Shown piece after piece: positions 25,656 through 34,874 of a stretch of 64,000 bases of DNA. Both the position numbers and the translations under genes were made by a program. Numbering within the stretch: position 1 is the first letter of the stretch; each line of letters begins with the position of its first letter. Location: the NCBI RefSeq assembly GCF_011617465.1, contig NZ_CP050153.1, forward strand, positions 2,542,001 to 2,606,000, written 5' to 3'. This DNA is from Brevibacterium pigmentatum. GTDB lineage: Bacteria; Actinomycetota; Actinomycetes; Actinomycetales; Brevibacteriaceae. The notes under the pieces are model-generated. The model made no database searches and was not told the DNA's origin. It saw only the letters and a list, made by a program, of their open reading frames with translations.

Positions 25656-27842
25656 CTACTCTCCTGTCAGTGCGTTCCACATGAACCGGTAGCTCAGGGC
25701 CCGGGTGAACGCGGTCTGCTCATTGTCCGAAGCGGCGGAATGTCCGCCTTCGGTGTCTTCGAAGAACCACACGTTCTCAATTCCCTGAGCCTGCATCCGG
25801 GCCGCCATCTTCCGGGCCTGTACAGGTCCCACCCGGTCATCCGAGGTCGCCGTCCAGAACAGCACCGGCGGATAGTCCTGCCTGTCTTCGAGGAGATGGT
25901 AGGGCGAGAATTCCTTGATGAACGCCCAGTCCTCGGCCACGTCCGGGTCACCGTATTCGGCTTTCCACGAATAGCCGGCGCTCAGCTTCGTGTATCGGGC
26001 CATGTCCAGCAGCGGAACTCCGCAGGAGATTGCGCCGAAGAGCTCGGGATACTGGGTGAGCATATTGCCGACCAGCAGGCCCCCGTTCGATCCGCCGGCG
26101 CAGGCGAGAGTCTTCGGGCTCGTCACTCCGCGAGCGATGAGATCGCGCGCCACGGCCGAATGGTCTTCATAGCAGCGCATCCGGTTCTCCCGCATAGCGG
26201 AGGTGTGCCACTCGGGTCCGTATTCGCCACCGCCGCGGATGTTCGCCAGCACGTAGACGCCTCGGCGGCCTTCTGGGAGGGTGCTTCCGGTGGTGCTCCG
26301 ACTCAGCCAGCCGATACCCACGACGGGTGAGTATCCGGGAGTGCGGCTGACTTCGAATCCGCCGTAGCCGTCGAGCAGTGTGGGATTGTCACCGTCGAGC
26401 ACGAGGCCCTCGGCCCCGATCTGGAAGTACGGGATCTTCGTTCCGTCGGCGCTGGTGGCGAAGTGCTGCTGAACGCTCAGTCCTTCGGCATCGAACATCG
26501 CCGGTGCCGATTTGATCACCTCTGTTGTGGGTTCAGCCGAGTCCGTTCCCAAGGTTCCGTACGACAGGGTCGAGGCAGTGAGGAAACCGGTGCTGACCAT
26601 CCAGAAGTCGTTGGCGGTGGCCGGATCGAACTTGTCGACCGCGCGAAGGCCGACCATGTGATTGGCAGGAACACCGGGCAGGGTGGATTCGGCGAAGTCG
26701 TTGCCCAAATCGAGGACTGTGAGCTTCGACTGCACGTCGGCGAGCAGCTCGAGCACGAGGTAGTCGCGTGTGAAGGTGAAGGACTGCAGCGAGGTGTGGG
26801 CATCCGGGGTGAAGATCACGTGCGGAGTGATCTCGCCTGCCTTGACCGCGTCGATATCGGCGATGGCAAGGCCGCCGGCTGCCACCTCGGTGGTGGCGGA
26901 CTTCCACGTCGACTGGGGACGGAAGAGCACGAGGTCGCGTTCGAAGCCGACCTCGACGTCGGTGGGAACGTCGACCCAGTTGAGCGAGTCGGCCCACTTC
27001 GCCGGTTCGGTGGAGAGCGAACCGTCTGCGGCCGTGATGTCGTCGAGGTCGAGGAAGCTCATCGTCGAATTGAAGAAGTCGATGGCATCGACGATGACGG
27101 CGCGATCGGTGGTTTCGGCGTCGGGCCGGATATCGCTGCCGACGAAGATCGCCACATGGTCACGGGGCACTTCGGCGACGATCGGGGCGTCGTCGAGGCT
27201 CTGGCCTCGGCGGAGGGCTCTGGCTTGGCGTGGATACGACGAGGTCGTCAATGAGTCGGCGTCGGTTTCGGTGGCGACGAGCACGGTGTCATCATCAAGC
27301 CAGGCCAGCCGCGTCTTGGCTGCGGGGATGTCGAAGCCGCCGTCGACGAAGGTGCGGTCGTTGAGGTCGAATTCGCGGACTCGGTGCGAGTCGCCTCCGT
27401 CCGGGGACAGGAGGACGAGTGCGCGCCGATTGTCGCTGCGGCGAACCATCGCTCCTGACCAGACCCAGGCAGTGTCTTCCTCTGCGGCCAGCGCGTCGAG
27501 GTCGAGCAGCACCTCCCACTCGGGTGCTGAAGTGCGGTAGCTGTCCCAGGTGGTGCGTCGCCACAGGCCCTTCGGGTTCGTCTGATCCCGCCAGAAGTTA
27601 TAGAAGTGGTCGCCGCGTTTGGTGACCATCGGAATGCGGTCGTCGGAGTCGAGCGCGGTGCGCAGATCACCGGAGATGCTGTCGAAGAGGTCGTCGTGGA
27701 ATCGCTCGAGGGTCTTCGCATTCTGGTTCTTCACCCAGGCGATCTGCTCCTCGCCGTAGATGTCTTCGAGCCAGAGGTTTTCGTCTTCGGGCAGATCGGC
27801 GCTCGTCGTCGGGGCCGTCGCTGGGGAGTCTTCTTCACGCAT
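25656..27842 (-). CDS. Prolyl oligopeptidase family serine peptidase (S9)
   Basis: The product has 728 residues with an N-terminal beta-propeller region (about 70-430) and a C-terminal alpha/beta hydrolase domain (about 450-728). The catalytic serine is in CAGGSNGGLLVGNML (about 590). The acid is likely in the TSDDRVGPVQARKM segment (about 675) and the His in EGGHSAASD (about 707). There is no signal peptide, so it is probably cytoplasmic and cleaves short Pro-containing peptides. It lies 10 bp upstream of the lipoate ligase gene. Confidence 0.93.
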   Translation of the reverse strand: MREEDSPATAPTTSADLPEDENLWLEDIYGEEQIAWVKNQNAKTLERFHDDLFDSISGDLRTALDSDDRIPMVTKRGDHFYNFWRDQTNPKGLWRRTTWDSYRTSAPEWEVLLDLDALAAEEDTAWVWSGAMVRRSDNRRALVLLSPDGGDSHRVREFDLNDRTFVDGGFDIPAAKTRLAWLDDDTVLVATETDADSLTTSSYPRQARALRRGQSLDDAPIVAEVPRDHVAIFVGSDIRPDAETTDRAVIVDAIDFFNSTMSFLDLDDITAADGSLSTEPAKWADSLNWVDVPTDVEVGFERDLVLFRPQSTWKSATTEVAAGGLAIADIDAVKAGEITPHVIFTPDAHTSLQSFTFTRDYLVLELLADVQSKLTVLDLGNDFAESTLPGVPANHMVGLRAVDKFDPATANDFWMVSTGFLTASTLSYGTLGTDSAEPTTEVIKSAPAMFDAEGLSVQQHFATSADGTKIPYFQIGAEGLVLDGDNPTLLDGYGGFEVSRTPGYSPVVGIGWLSRSTTGSTLPEGRRGVYVLANIRGGGEYGPEWHTSAMRENRMRCYEDHSAVARDLIARGVTSPKTLACAGGSNGGLLVGNMLTQYPELFGAISCGVPLLDMARYTKLSAGYSWKAEYGDPDVAEDWAFIKEFSPYHLLEDRQDYPPVLFWTATSDDRVGPVQARKMAARMQAQGIENVWFFEDTEGGHSAASDNEQTAFTRALSYRFMWNALTGE

Positions 27843-27878
27843 GTCCCCATCCTAGTGACCGCCGCTGACGTGGGTGCG

Positions 27879-28541
27879 TCACCGTGGGCTGCGGAACATG
27901 ACCAGGCCGGGCTGCCCGTTGGGGGCTTCGGGTCCGTGGCCGAGCTCGGTGAAGCCGAGTCTCTCGTAGAGCCGTCGTGCCGGGCTGTCGATGTCGTCGG
28001 TCTGCAGCCAGCAGCCGTACTGTCCGACCTCCCCGATCCACGCTTCGAGAGTTCGCCGGCCCAAGCCTCGATCGCGCTGTTTCGGATCACGGGCGAGCAG
28101 ATTGAGGGCAAAGGTCGATTCGAGTTCGGTCGAAGCCTCGCCGAGGCGGCTCTGCAGTTCGAATGCCCAAGGATACTTCTGTTCTTCCCATTTCCAATGG
28201 TGGCCGTAGGCGAATGAGCTCAGCCGTCCGTCGGGCTGGGCCCGTGTCAACGTCATTAGCACCTGTCCGTTGCGGACGGAGATGTCGTAGACATCGGCAA
28301 ACATCGCCGCGAACCGGGGGTCCTCGTTCAGCGGTGGTTCAGCGGCAGCCGCGCCGTAGAGCGCTTCGATCTCGCTGCGGGGAGGGAGGACTCCGGAGAT
28401 CCCCGGGCCCGAGGGCACGCCCCGCCACAATGAGCCCAACCCCTTGAGCATTCCCCACACGATCTCGACCGCTGGGCCGTCTGCTTGGACGGAGCGTGCA
28501 AGGAAGTCACCGGGCGACGGCTGCCCGTTGAGGTCGTTCAT
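27879..28541 (-). CDS. GNAT family N-acetyltransferase
   Basis: The product has 220 residues. The C-terminal half shows the GNAT core: LNLLARDPKQRDRGLGRRTLEAWI (acetyl-CoA loop R/Q-x-x-G-x-G/A-like) near residue 145-165 and SPARRLYERLGFTELG near 190. The N-terminal 60 residues are unusual for a minimal GNAT. I chose the ATG at 28541, with an in-frame ATG at 28553 as alternative; neither has a strong ribosome binding site. The substrate is unknown. Confidence 0.8.
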   Translation of the reverse strand: MNDLNGQPSPGDFLARSVQADGPAVEIVWGMLKGLGSLWRGVPSGPGISGVLPPRSEIEALYGAAAAEPPLNEDPRFAAMFADVYDISVRNGQVLMTLTRAQPDGRLSSFAYGHHWKWEEQKYPWAFELQSRLGEASTELESTFALNLLARDPKQRDRGLGRRTLEAWIGEVGQYGCWLQTDDIDSPARRLYERLGFTELGHGPEAPNGQPGLVMFRSPR

Positions 28542-28720
28542 AACTATCACCATAATCCTGCGATGGAGCAGGCAGTTGAACTTTCGGTGACCACTTGCCA
28601 TCGCCCCGGAGGACAGCTTATGAGCAGGGCCTCGCCCGCTCCTTCGCCGCCCCTGGCAACCGCTCTTCCTCCTGGGCGATGACTCGGGGCACGGCTCTTC
28701 CACCTAGCTGTCGAACGGGG

Positions 28721-30316
28721 TCACCGCCTGCCCCTATGTTCGAGGATCGCGGCGCAGAGGAGTTCTTCGATGGGACTCATCGGTCGTTCGTCGGCATCAA
28801 AGATGTCGATTCCAACAGTCGTCCCGCCGATATCGACGGTTGCAGGCTGCGAGCTCCGGCGTCTGTACCGCCATGGGATCATCACCGAAAACTCAGGATC
28901 TGCACTCAGTGGTTCAGCACGAGCTCTGTCGCCCGGCGGCGTGGCAGTCGCCTCATCCGAGGTTTCGTCATGGCGCTCCCCCGGTTCGGGGCCATGTTGC
29001 CGACCGGGATCGCGCTCACTGCCAAAGAGTTCTACCTGGTCGGAAGCACGCTTGGCGTCGGAAGCCCGCCTGGGATCGGGAGGACCGAGTGGTTTGGTGC
29101 GGGTCTTGTAGTGGTGGCCGGTCGGCGTGACCACCTCGAGGGCATCGGCTGTCGCCTTATGGAGCCACCCGCCAAGTTCCTTGAGATAGTTGCAGGCCGC
29201 ACACAGTCCAGACGAGTTGTCCCAGTCGGTTTCCCCGCCGGCAGCAACTCCTTCGGCGTGATCGGCGTGTTTGATGGGCGCCTCGCACCAGGGCGAGCGA
29301 CAGACATCGTCGCGGAAGACGACCATGCGTCGCAGCAGACCCGAGAATTCCCGACGGCGCGAGTCCATCCGGACGAGCTGACCATCTTCAGGCCGCGTGT
29401 ACAGCCTGCGGATGAAAGTGGCGGCTTCGTTCTCGGCCACGATGTTCCGTGCGGCTTTCGCCGGGATCGGTCCGACGCCGGGGAACCACGCCGATTCTTC
29501 TCCTGGTCCGAACAGGCTGCTCTCCTGCATGATGAGGTGGACCTCGGTCGGCACAGCCTGGGCGGATTCCTGCCCGGTCAGTCGCTCAACCAACAGATCG
29601 GCCGCAATCTGGCTCTGCGATCGTCCGCCTGCATCACCCGTGGCGATGACGGTCTGCGCCGACTTCTTGAGGTTGGCGAATGCAGCCACAGCTTGCGACA
29701 TCGGCAGCAGCGCGGTCAGATAGGCCATGTTGCCCGGCGCGGGACGCACACTGACCGAACGATCTTCGACACAGCGCTCCAAGTGGTCGACCGCGGCCTG
29801 CTGGTCGAGCTTCTGAGCCAGCGCCCGCACTTCATTGCCGAGGCGCCTGACGCCGACCTCTGGGAGTCGTTCGGCCATGCGCTCGTCGAGCTCGTGTTTC
29901 TTCTCCCGTGGAAGCCAGTCGGACTCTTTGGCGACGACCCGCGCCTTCTCTTCGGAGATGTCGCCGCTCTTCATCGCCGCGTATGTCTTGGGCAGGTCCA
30001 CGAGCAGAGTGCGGGAGAATTTCAGCAGTGCGTCTCCGCGGGAGCGCGAGACCTTCCGCGCCAAGGCCACCTCGGCGCCGAGGCCCCGTCCTTGTTTCTT
30101 ACTGGCAACCCCGTCCTCGGCTTCGCGGTTGCGGCGGAGCATGTCGAACGTCAGAGTTTCGCGAGCCTGCGCGGCGGCGCACGCGGAGGTCAGCTCCTCG
30201 AGCGCCGTGATGCGATCGATCGCTTCTTCCTCGGTCTTGGCCGGAGGCAATTCGGACAGGCTGTCGCGCCACCGAAGGATGTCGGTGAGTGCGTCTGGAA
30301 CCTGCGTTGCCTCCAT
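28721..30316 (-). CDS. DUF222 and HNH endonuclease-domain protein
   Basis: The 531-residue protein has an N-terminal DUF222 helical region (about 1-330) and a C-terminal HNH domain (about 355-410). The HNH residues read CRSPWCEAPIKHADH, then WDNSSGLCAACNYLKE. An Arg/Asp/Ser-rich tail of about 100 residues follows. Such proteins are multicopy in many actinobacteria and are sometimes associated with intervening sequences, but their biological role is unsettled. The ATG at 30316 is used; a GTG at 30346 extends the frame by 10 codons. An inverted repeat lies upstream at 30352-30379. Confidence 0.88.
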   Translation of the reverse strand: MEATQVPDALTDILRWRDSLSELPPAKTEEEAIDRITALEELTSACAAAQARETLTFDMLRRNREAEDGVASKKQGRGLGAEVALARKVSRSRGDALLKFSRTLLVDLPKTYAAMKSGDISEEKARVVAKESDWLPREKKHELDERMAERLPEVGVRRLGNEVRALAQKLDQQAAVDHLERCVEDRSVSVRPAPGNMAYLTALLPMSQAVAAFANLKKSAQTVIATGDAGGRSQSQIAADLLVERLTGQESAQAVPTEVHLIMQESSLFGPGEESAWFPGVGPIPAKAARNIVAENEAATFIRRLYTRPEDGQLVRMDSRRREFSGLLRRMVVFRDDVCRSPWCEAPIKHADHAEGVAAGGETDWDNSSGLCAACNYLKELGGWLHKATADALEVVTPTGHHYKTRTKPLGPPDPRRASDAKRASDQVELFGSERDPGRQHGPEPGERHDETSDEATATPPGDRARAEPLSADPEFSVMIPWRYRRRSSQPATVDIGGTTVGIDIFDADERPMSPIEELLCAAILEHRGRR

Positions 30317-30351
30317 GCCCAGAACACTATAGGTCGGCACTGACACGAGAA

Positions 30352-30379
30352 TTCTGACCAGCGTTCTCGCAGGTCAGAA
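30352..30379. promoter_or_regulatory. Inverted repeat TTCTGACC-N12-GGTCAGAA upstream of the DUF222-HNH gene
   Basis: Perfect 8-bp arms (30352-30359 and 30372-30379) are separated by 12 nt, 36-63 bp upstream of the DUF222-HNH start. The spacing would suit a dimeric repressor or a small hairpin near the 5' end of the transcript; no factor can be named. Confidence 0.4.
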
Positions 30380-30477
30380 ACTATGCGCGCGATTTCAGGG
30401 CACTTCCTCGGCGTTGCCGGGGTTCAGACTGGAAGAGCCCCGAACGGAGCAACCTCGGAACGGAGAGATGAGCGAGC

Positions 30478-32010
30478 TCAGCTCAGTTCTTCGCCTGTGG
30501 TCTCTCGAGCGAGGAAGCCCATGAGCAGCACTGCGACGACCACAAGCGCACCGGTGAGAATGAACGTCAGGGTCAGTCCGAGCACCGGCCACATGAACGC
30601 ACCGAATACGATCGGGGCGATTCCCGTGGCCAATCTCGACGCCGCTGATGCCCAGCCGAAACCGGATCCGCGCAGTCGGGTCGGATAGAGCTCGGAGACG
30701 TAGGTGTAGAGCGTCGGAATGGCGATCTGGATGACGAAACCGAACCCGATGATCGCAGCCTTCGCCGTGAACGTGAGTTCGGCGCCGGAGGCCTCGATGA
30801 ACACTGCCGCCCCGACGAGCAGCACCGCGGCCACGATCGACGAGACGCCGAGCACCCACTTACGACCGAACCGTTCGACGATGAGCGCGGAGACGATCAC
30901 GCCGAGGATGCCCACTGCAGTCATCGCCCCGGTGACAAGGAACGCCGCCTGATCGGCGAGCCCCTGCTTTTTGAGGATCCCCGGCAGCCATGTCAGTGCC
31001 GCATAGTAGACAAGAAGGACGGAGACGAAGAGCGCCCAGGCAACAAGTGTCGTCTTCGCGGAGTGCTGCCACAGCTGTATGAGCTGACCGCTGGCTGCAC
31101 GCAGCTGTCTGCCGACCTCGGGTCCGTTGGCCGATGTCGCTGGCCTTGCGTCCGGGGACGGTGTCGCAGATCCCGCACCCGGGGTCGGCGTCGCTGGTCG
31201 AGAGCCCGGTGTCGGTGCCGCAGGCCCCGAGCCCGAGGTCGGCGTTGCATCTGCACCGGCCGTGGCCGGCCCCGCGCCATGGCTGCCCACTGGCTCGTGT
31301 GTCCATTCGGTGACGTCGGCGCCGGTGCGTTCGACGAGGCGGGCGATGATGGCGTCGGCCTCTTCGTAGCGCCCGACGGAGGCGAGATAGAGAGGTGATT
31401 CCGGAATTCCGAAACGCACGGCGACGGTGAGCAGGGCGGGAATGATCATGACGAGCATGATCAGTCGCCAGTCCCCGAAGTCGAGCAGGTAGGCCGACAC
31501 GAACGCGCAGAGCGAAGCTCCGATCGGCCACCAGCCGTCCATCGCGGTGAGGACACGTCCGCGGTGGCGGCTGGGAGTGAACTCCCCGACCAGGGCGTAG
31601 TCGACGGGGATGCATCCGCCGAGCCCGAATCCGGCGAGGAAACGGAAGAGGATGAACCACCCGTAGGCGGGTGCGAATGCTCCGGCGACGGTGAAGATCG
31701 AGAACACGAGGAGCGTGAGGGTGAACGCTTTCTTCCGCCCGATGACATCGGCGATGCCGCCCCAGATGAAGGCCCCGAGAGCCATGCCGATGAGGTTGGC
31801 GGTCGCGATCCAGGCGGCCTGGCCGACGCTGAGACTCCAATAGTCGCTGAGCAGCGGAATGAGGAATCCGTTGAGGGCGACGTCCCATGCGTCGAACATG
31901 AAACCGAGCCCGCCGATGAAGAAGATGGCACCTTGAGTGCGCCATTTCCATGGCAGGCGAGCGATGACTTCGGAGGCTGTCGGTACCGACGCCGAGGTGG
32001 TCGTGTGCAC
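30478..32010 (-). CDS. MFS transporter (sugar-porter/aromatic-acid type)
   Basis: This 12-helix major facilitator has 510 residues. The first half has the A-motif GGIADVIGRKKAF near residue 85, GWFILFRFLAGFGLGGCIPVDYALVGEFTP near 120 and RHRGRVL near 150. The central cytoplasmic loop carries an unusual Pro/Thr/Ala/Gly/Ser-rich insertion of about 60 residues (nucleotides about 31110-31310) with imperfect repeats such as PTPGSRPATPTPGAGSATP. The start is uncertain: I use the GTG at 32010 (VHTTTSA), and a TTG at 32028 is possible. The substrate is unknown; the synaptic-vesicle-2-like arrangement suggests organic acids or sugars. Confidence 0.88.
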   Translation of the reverse strand: MHTTTSASVPTASEVIARLPWKWRTQGAIFFIGGLGFMFDAWDVALNGFLIPLLSDYWSLSVGQAAWIATANLIGMALGAFIWGGIADVIGRKKAFTLTLLVFSIFTVAGAFAPAYGWFILFRFLAGFGLGGCIPVDYALVGEFTPSRHRGRVLTAMDGWWPIGASLCAFVSAYLLDFGDWRLIMLVMIIPALLTVAVRFGIPESPLYLASVGRYEEADAIIARLVERTGADVTEWTHEPVGSHGAGPATAGADATPTSGSGPAAPTPGSRPATPTPGAGSATPSPDARPATSANGPEVGRQLRAASGQLIQLWQHSAKTTLVAWALFVSVLLVYYAALTWLPGILKKQGLADQAAFLVTGAMTAVGILGVIVSALIVERFGRKWVLGVSSIVAAVLLVGAAVFIEASGAELTFTAKAAIIGFGFVIQIAIPTLYTYVSELYPTRLRGSGFGWASAASRLATGIAPIVFGAFMWPVLGLTLTFILTGALVVVAVLLMGFLARETTGEELS

Positions 32011-32074
32011 GAGGCCACAGTACCTCAATTAACGCACAATTGAGTAAAACGTTCCAGGTGCGAGCACAGCAGAA

Positions 32075-32156
32075 GGCGGGCCGCCGCGAATCTCGTCGCA
32101 GCGGCCCGCCTCACCAGTACGGCCCGCCTCAACAGCATGGCCCGCCTCATGAGCAT
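32075..32156. repeat. Hairpin followed by three 18-bp tandem repeats downstream of ilvE
   Basis: GGCGGGCCGC (32075-32084) pairs with GCGGCCCGCC (32101-32110). Overlapping its right arm, the unit GGCCCGCCTCA plus 7 variable bases repeats three times at exactly 18-bp spacing (32103-32120, 32121-32138, 32139-32156). The spacer lies between ilvE and the MFS gene, both on the minus strand. The hairpin could terminate ilvE; I cannot explain the repeats. Confidence 0.7.
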
Positions 32157-32269
32157 GGTCGGGACGCGCCCAAGCCGGGCCACACCACCCACAACAGTCA
32201 GCACTGCTCGAAGCAGACGGAGCCACTTACATCCGCCGGCGCCGCACAGACCAGACGGTGCCTAACGAA

Positions 32270-33361
32270 TCAGGCCAGGCGCACGAGCCAGCTGTTCTTG
32301 TCCTCGACGCGTCCGTACTGGATGTCGAGCAGCGTCTTGCGCAGCTCCATGGTCTTCTCACCAGCGTCCTCACCATGGTCGATGGTGAAGTCTTCGCTGA
32401 CGAGCTTGCTGATCGGCGTGATGACCGCAGCGGTGCCGCATGCGAATGCCTCGACGATCTCGCCGCTGGCAGCACCCTCACGCCACTCTTCGATGGAGAT
32501 CTGACGCTCTTCGGGCTCAAGCCCGAGCTGCGGAGCGAGCTCGAGCAGCGAACGGCGGGTGACACCGTCGAGGATCGAATCGCTGAGCGCAGGAGTGAGC
32601 AGCTTGCCGTCCTTCGTCACGAGCATGAGGTTCATACCGCCGAGCTCGTCGATGTACTTGTTCTCGACCGAATCGGTGAAGAGCACCTGCTGGCACCCAT
32701 TGGCGGCCGCCTCATTGGTTGCCACCAGCGACGATGCATAGTTGCCGCCGCACTTTGCGAAACCGGTGCCGCCGGCGCCGGCGCGCTTGAGCTTCGGCGA
32801 GAGCCAGATCGACAGCGGCTTGATGCCGCCGGAGAAGTAGGGTCCGGCCGGCGAGGCGATGACGTAGTAGTCGACCTCGTGGCTCGCCCGCACGCCGAGG
32901 AAGCGCTCCGTGGCGATCATGAACGGGCGCAGGTACATGCTCGACTCGTCGGCTTCCGACTCCGGCGTCGGGACCCAGGCCTGGTCAAGGCTGACCAGCT
33001 GCTTGAGCGAATCGATGAAGTCCTCTTCGGACAGCTGCGGCAGCGCGAGGCGTTCGGCGGACTTGTTGATGCGCGCGGCGTTGCGCTCGGGTCGGAAAGT
33101 CCACACCGAACCGTCGGCGTGACGGTAGGCCTTGAGCCCTTCGAAGACCTCCTGGGCATAGTGGAGAACTGCGGCCGCCGGATCGAGCAGCAGCGGCCCA
33201 TACGGCCGGACCTCGTGCCCCTGCCAACCGTCATCGACCGTGTATCGGATGTGCGCCATATGGTCGGTGAAGTACTGGCCGAAACCGGGGTCCTTCTTGA
33301 TGTTCTCGCGCACCAGCTCGGGTTGCGGCTGGAGGTTCTTAAGAACGGTGAAATCTGTCAT
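32270..33361 (-). CDS. ilvE: Branched-chain amino-acid aminotransferase
   Basis: This PLP-dependent class IV aminotransferase performs the last step of Leu, Ile and Val synthesis. The 363 residues include QEVFEGLKAYR near 80, the PLP-lysine motif TGFAKCGGNYASS near 200 and the phosphate-binding ACGTAAVITPI near 320. The ATG at 33361 follows AAGAGAG. It lies downstream of leuB on the same strand, but with a strong hairpin between (33408-33440). Confidence 0.96.
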   Translation of the reverse strand: MTDFTVLKNLQPQPELVRENIKKDPGFGQYFTDHMAHIRYTVDDGWQGHEVRPYGPLLLDPAAAVLHYAQEVFEGLKAYRHADGSVWTFRPERNAARINKSAERLALPQLSEEDFIDSLKQLVSLDQAWVPTPESEADESSMYLRPFMIATERFLGVRASHEVDYYVIASPAGPYFSGGIKPLSIWLSPKLKRAGAGGTGFAKCGGNYASSLVATNEAAANGCQQVLFTDSVENKYIDELGGMNLMLVTKDGKLLTPALSDSILDGVTRRSLLELAPQLGLEPEERQISIEEWREGAASGEIVEAFACGTAAVITPISKLVSEDFTIDHGEDAGEKTMELRKTLLDIQYGRVEDKNSWLVRLA

Positions 33362-33407
33362 GAAAACTCTCTTCTCATTTGTGATGAGTGACACTTTCAG
33401 GGTAGTC

Positions 33408-33440
33408 CATCACCCCGGTGCTCGTCGCACCGGGGTGATG
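33408..33440 (-). terminator. Hairpin between leuB and ilvE
   Basis: A perfect 13-bp stem (CATCACCCCGGTG / CACCGGGGTGATG) with a 7-nt loop lies in the 178-bp gap after leuB and 47 bp before the ilvE start. No T-run follows, so it may act as a partial terminator or as an RNA-processing element. Confidence 0.6.
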
Positions 33441-33539
33441 TCGTCGACCCTGAGAACAGGTGTCGCTCGTTTGGGTTCAACCTCGCAGAGGTGACCCCGT
33501 CGTCACCTGCCCGCCCCCTCGCCGAGGCGGTCGATCACG

Positions 33540-34577
33540 TCAGCCGAGACGTGCCGCGATCGCGTCGCCCACCTCGGTGGTGGACCGCTTCGTTCCGTCG
33601 CGCTCGGCAAGGTCGGCCTCAACGGCCGTCTCGATCGCCTTCGCCACGGTCGCGAGTCCCAGGTGGGAGGCCATGAGGGCTCCCGAGAGGATCGAGGCGG
33701 TCGGGTCGGCGATCTGCTGGCCGGCGATGTCCGGAGCGGACCCGTGGATCGGCTCGAACAGGCTCGGCGCGGTTCCTTCGACATTGAGGTTCCCCGAGGC
33801 GGCCAGACCGATTCCGCCGGTCACCGCAGCAGCGAGGTCGGTGAGGATGTCACCGAAGAGGTTGTCGGTGACGATGACGTCGTAGCGCTCGGGGTTCGTG
33901 ACCATGTAGATCGTGCACGCATCGGTGTGCTCGTAGTTGACGGCCACCTCGGGGTACTCCTGGCCGACCTTCTCGACCACGCGACGCCACAGGTGACCAG
34001 CATGGACCATGACATTGTGCTTGTGCACGTAGGTGAGCTTCTTGTTCCGGGCCTGGGCGCGGGCGAAGGCGTCGCGGACCGCGCGCTCGACTCCGTACCA
34101 GGTGTTGACCGAGACCTCGGTCGCAACTTCCTGCGGGGTGTCCGTGCGCACGGATCCACCCGATCCGGTGTACGAACCTTCGGTGCCCTCACGGACGACG
34201 ACGAAGTCGATCTTGCCGGGATCGGCCAGCGGGCTGGTGACTCCGGCGAACAGCTTCGAGGGACGCAGGTTCACTGCATGGCCCAGCCCGAAGCGCATCT
34301 TGAGGATGACTCCGCGCTCGAGCACGCCGGAGGGCACGGACGGATCCCCGCAGGCGCCGAAGAAGATAGCATCATGTCCACGCAGCGATTCGAGCTCTTC
34401 CTCGGTGAGCGTCTCACCGGTCTCGTGGTAGCGCTGCGCGCCGACGGTGTAGTCGGTGAGCTCGAGCTCGACGGGCTCGCCGGACACCTCGATGGCGCGC
34501 TTGAGGACTTTGAGGCCTTCGGGGACGACCTCGTTGCCGATTCCATCTCCGGGCATGACTGCGATTGAGAACTTCAT
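33540..34577 (-). CDS. leuB: 3-isopropylmalate dehydrogenase
   Basis: It oxidatively decarboxylates 3-isopropylmalate to 2-oxoisocaproate with NAD. The 345-residue protein begins [16 protein letters not shown]. It has the catalytic arginine region [19 protein letters not shown] near 95, a [15 protein letters not shown] loop near 135, [13 protein letters not shown] near 240 and the NAD-binding [12 protein letters not shown] near 275. The ATG at 34577 starts the conserved core. A candidate LtbR site lies 41-55 bp upstream. Confidence 0.97.
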   Translation of the reverse strand: MKFSIAVMPGDGIGNEVVPEGLKVLKRAIEVSGEPVELELTDYTVGAQRYHETGETLTEEELESLRGHDAIFFGACGDPSVPSGVLERGVILKMRFGLGHAVNLRPSKLFAGVTSPLADPGKIDFVVVREGTEGSYTGSGGSVRTDTPQEVATEVSVNTWYGVERAVRDAFARAQARNKKLTYVHKHNVMVHAGHLWRRVVEKVGQEYPEVAVNYEHTDACTIYMVTNPERYDVIVTDNLFGDILTDLAAAVTGGIGLAASGNLNVEGTAPSLFEPIHGSAPDIAGQQIADPTASILSGALMASHLGLATVAKAIETAVEADLAERDGTKRSTTEVGDAIAARLG

Positions 34578-34874
34578 GCTCACAGAATAAGACTCAATCT
34601 CACGATACAACTACAGTGTCTTACAATGTGAACCGTCGTCTGCGCCGTCGCAGAGGGCGGAGATGCAGCGACGTCGGCGCAGCAGCGGCGCGAACACATC
34701 GGACGAAGACCGCCGCACCCGCCGCTGCCCCGCGCTTCGTGTGCCGACATGAACAAATTCACGTCTCAATCACTGTTCTCGGCTACACATCCGACGCCGC
34801 AGGGACGAAAATGGAGACAGCACCCCAAACCCCGTGGGGGCCAACCGCAACCAGCCCCGAGAGAAAGTCGATCA
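34578..34874. other. Divergent promoter region leuB / HpcH-HpaI aldolase
   Basis: This 297-nt spacer has a more A+T-rich part next to leuB (34578-34640), likely its promoter, then a G+C-rich stretch without convincing coding potential. A short minus-strand frame (34580-34762) has no recognisable features. Confidence 0.5.
34618..34632 (+). promoter_or_regulatory. Candidate LtbR-type operator upstream of leuB
   Basis: GTCTTACAATGTGAA shares 11 of 15 positions with the leuC/ltbR spacer site at 2984-2998, consensus GTNTNNCAATGNGAA. It overlaps the expected leuB promoter (41-55 bp upstream of the start). The assignment to LtbR is inference from the two gene contexts. Confidence 0.4.

Noticed and set aside
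32103..32156. CRISPR-like array
   Set aside because: Repeat unit 18 bp with only 7 variable bases, three copies, no spacers of 25-40 nt and no cas genes.
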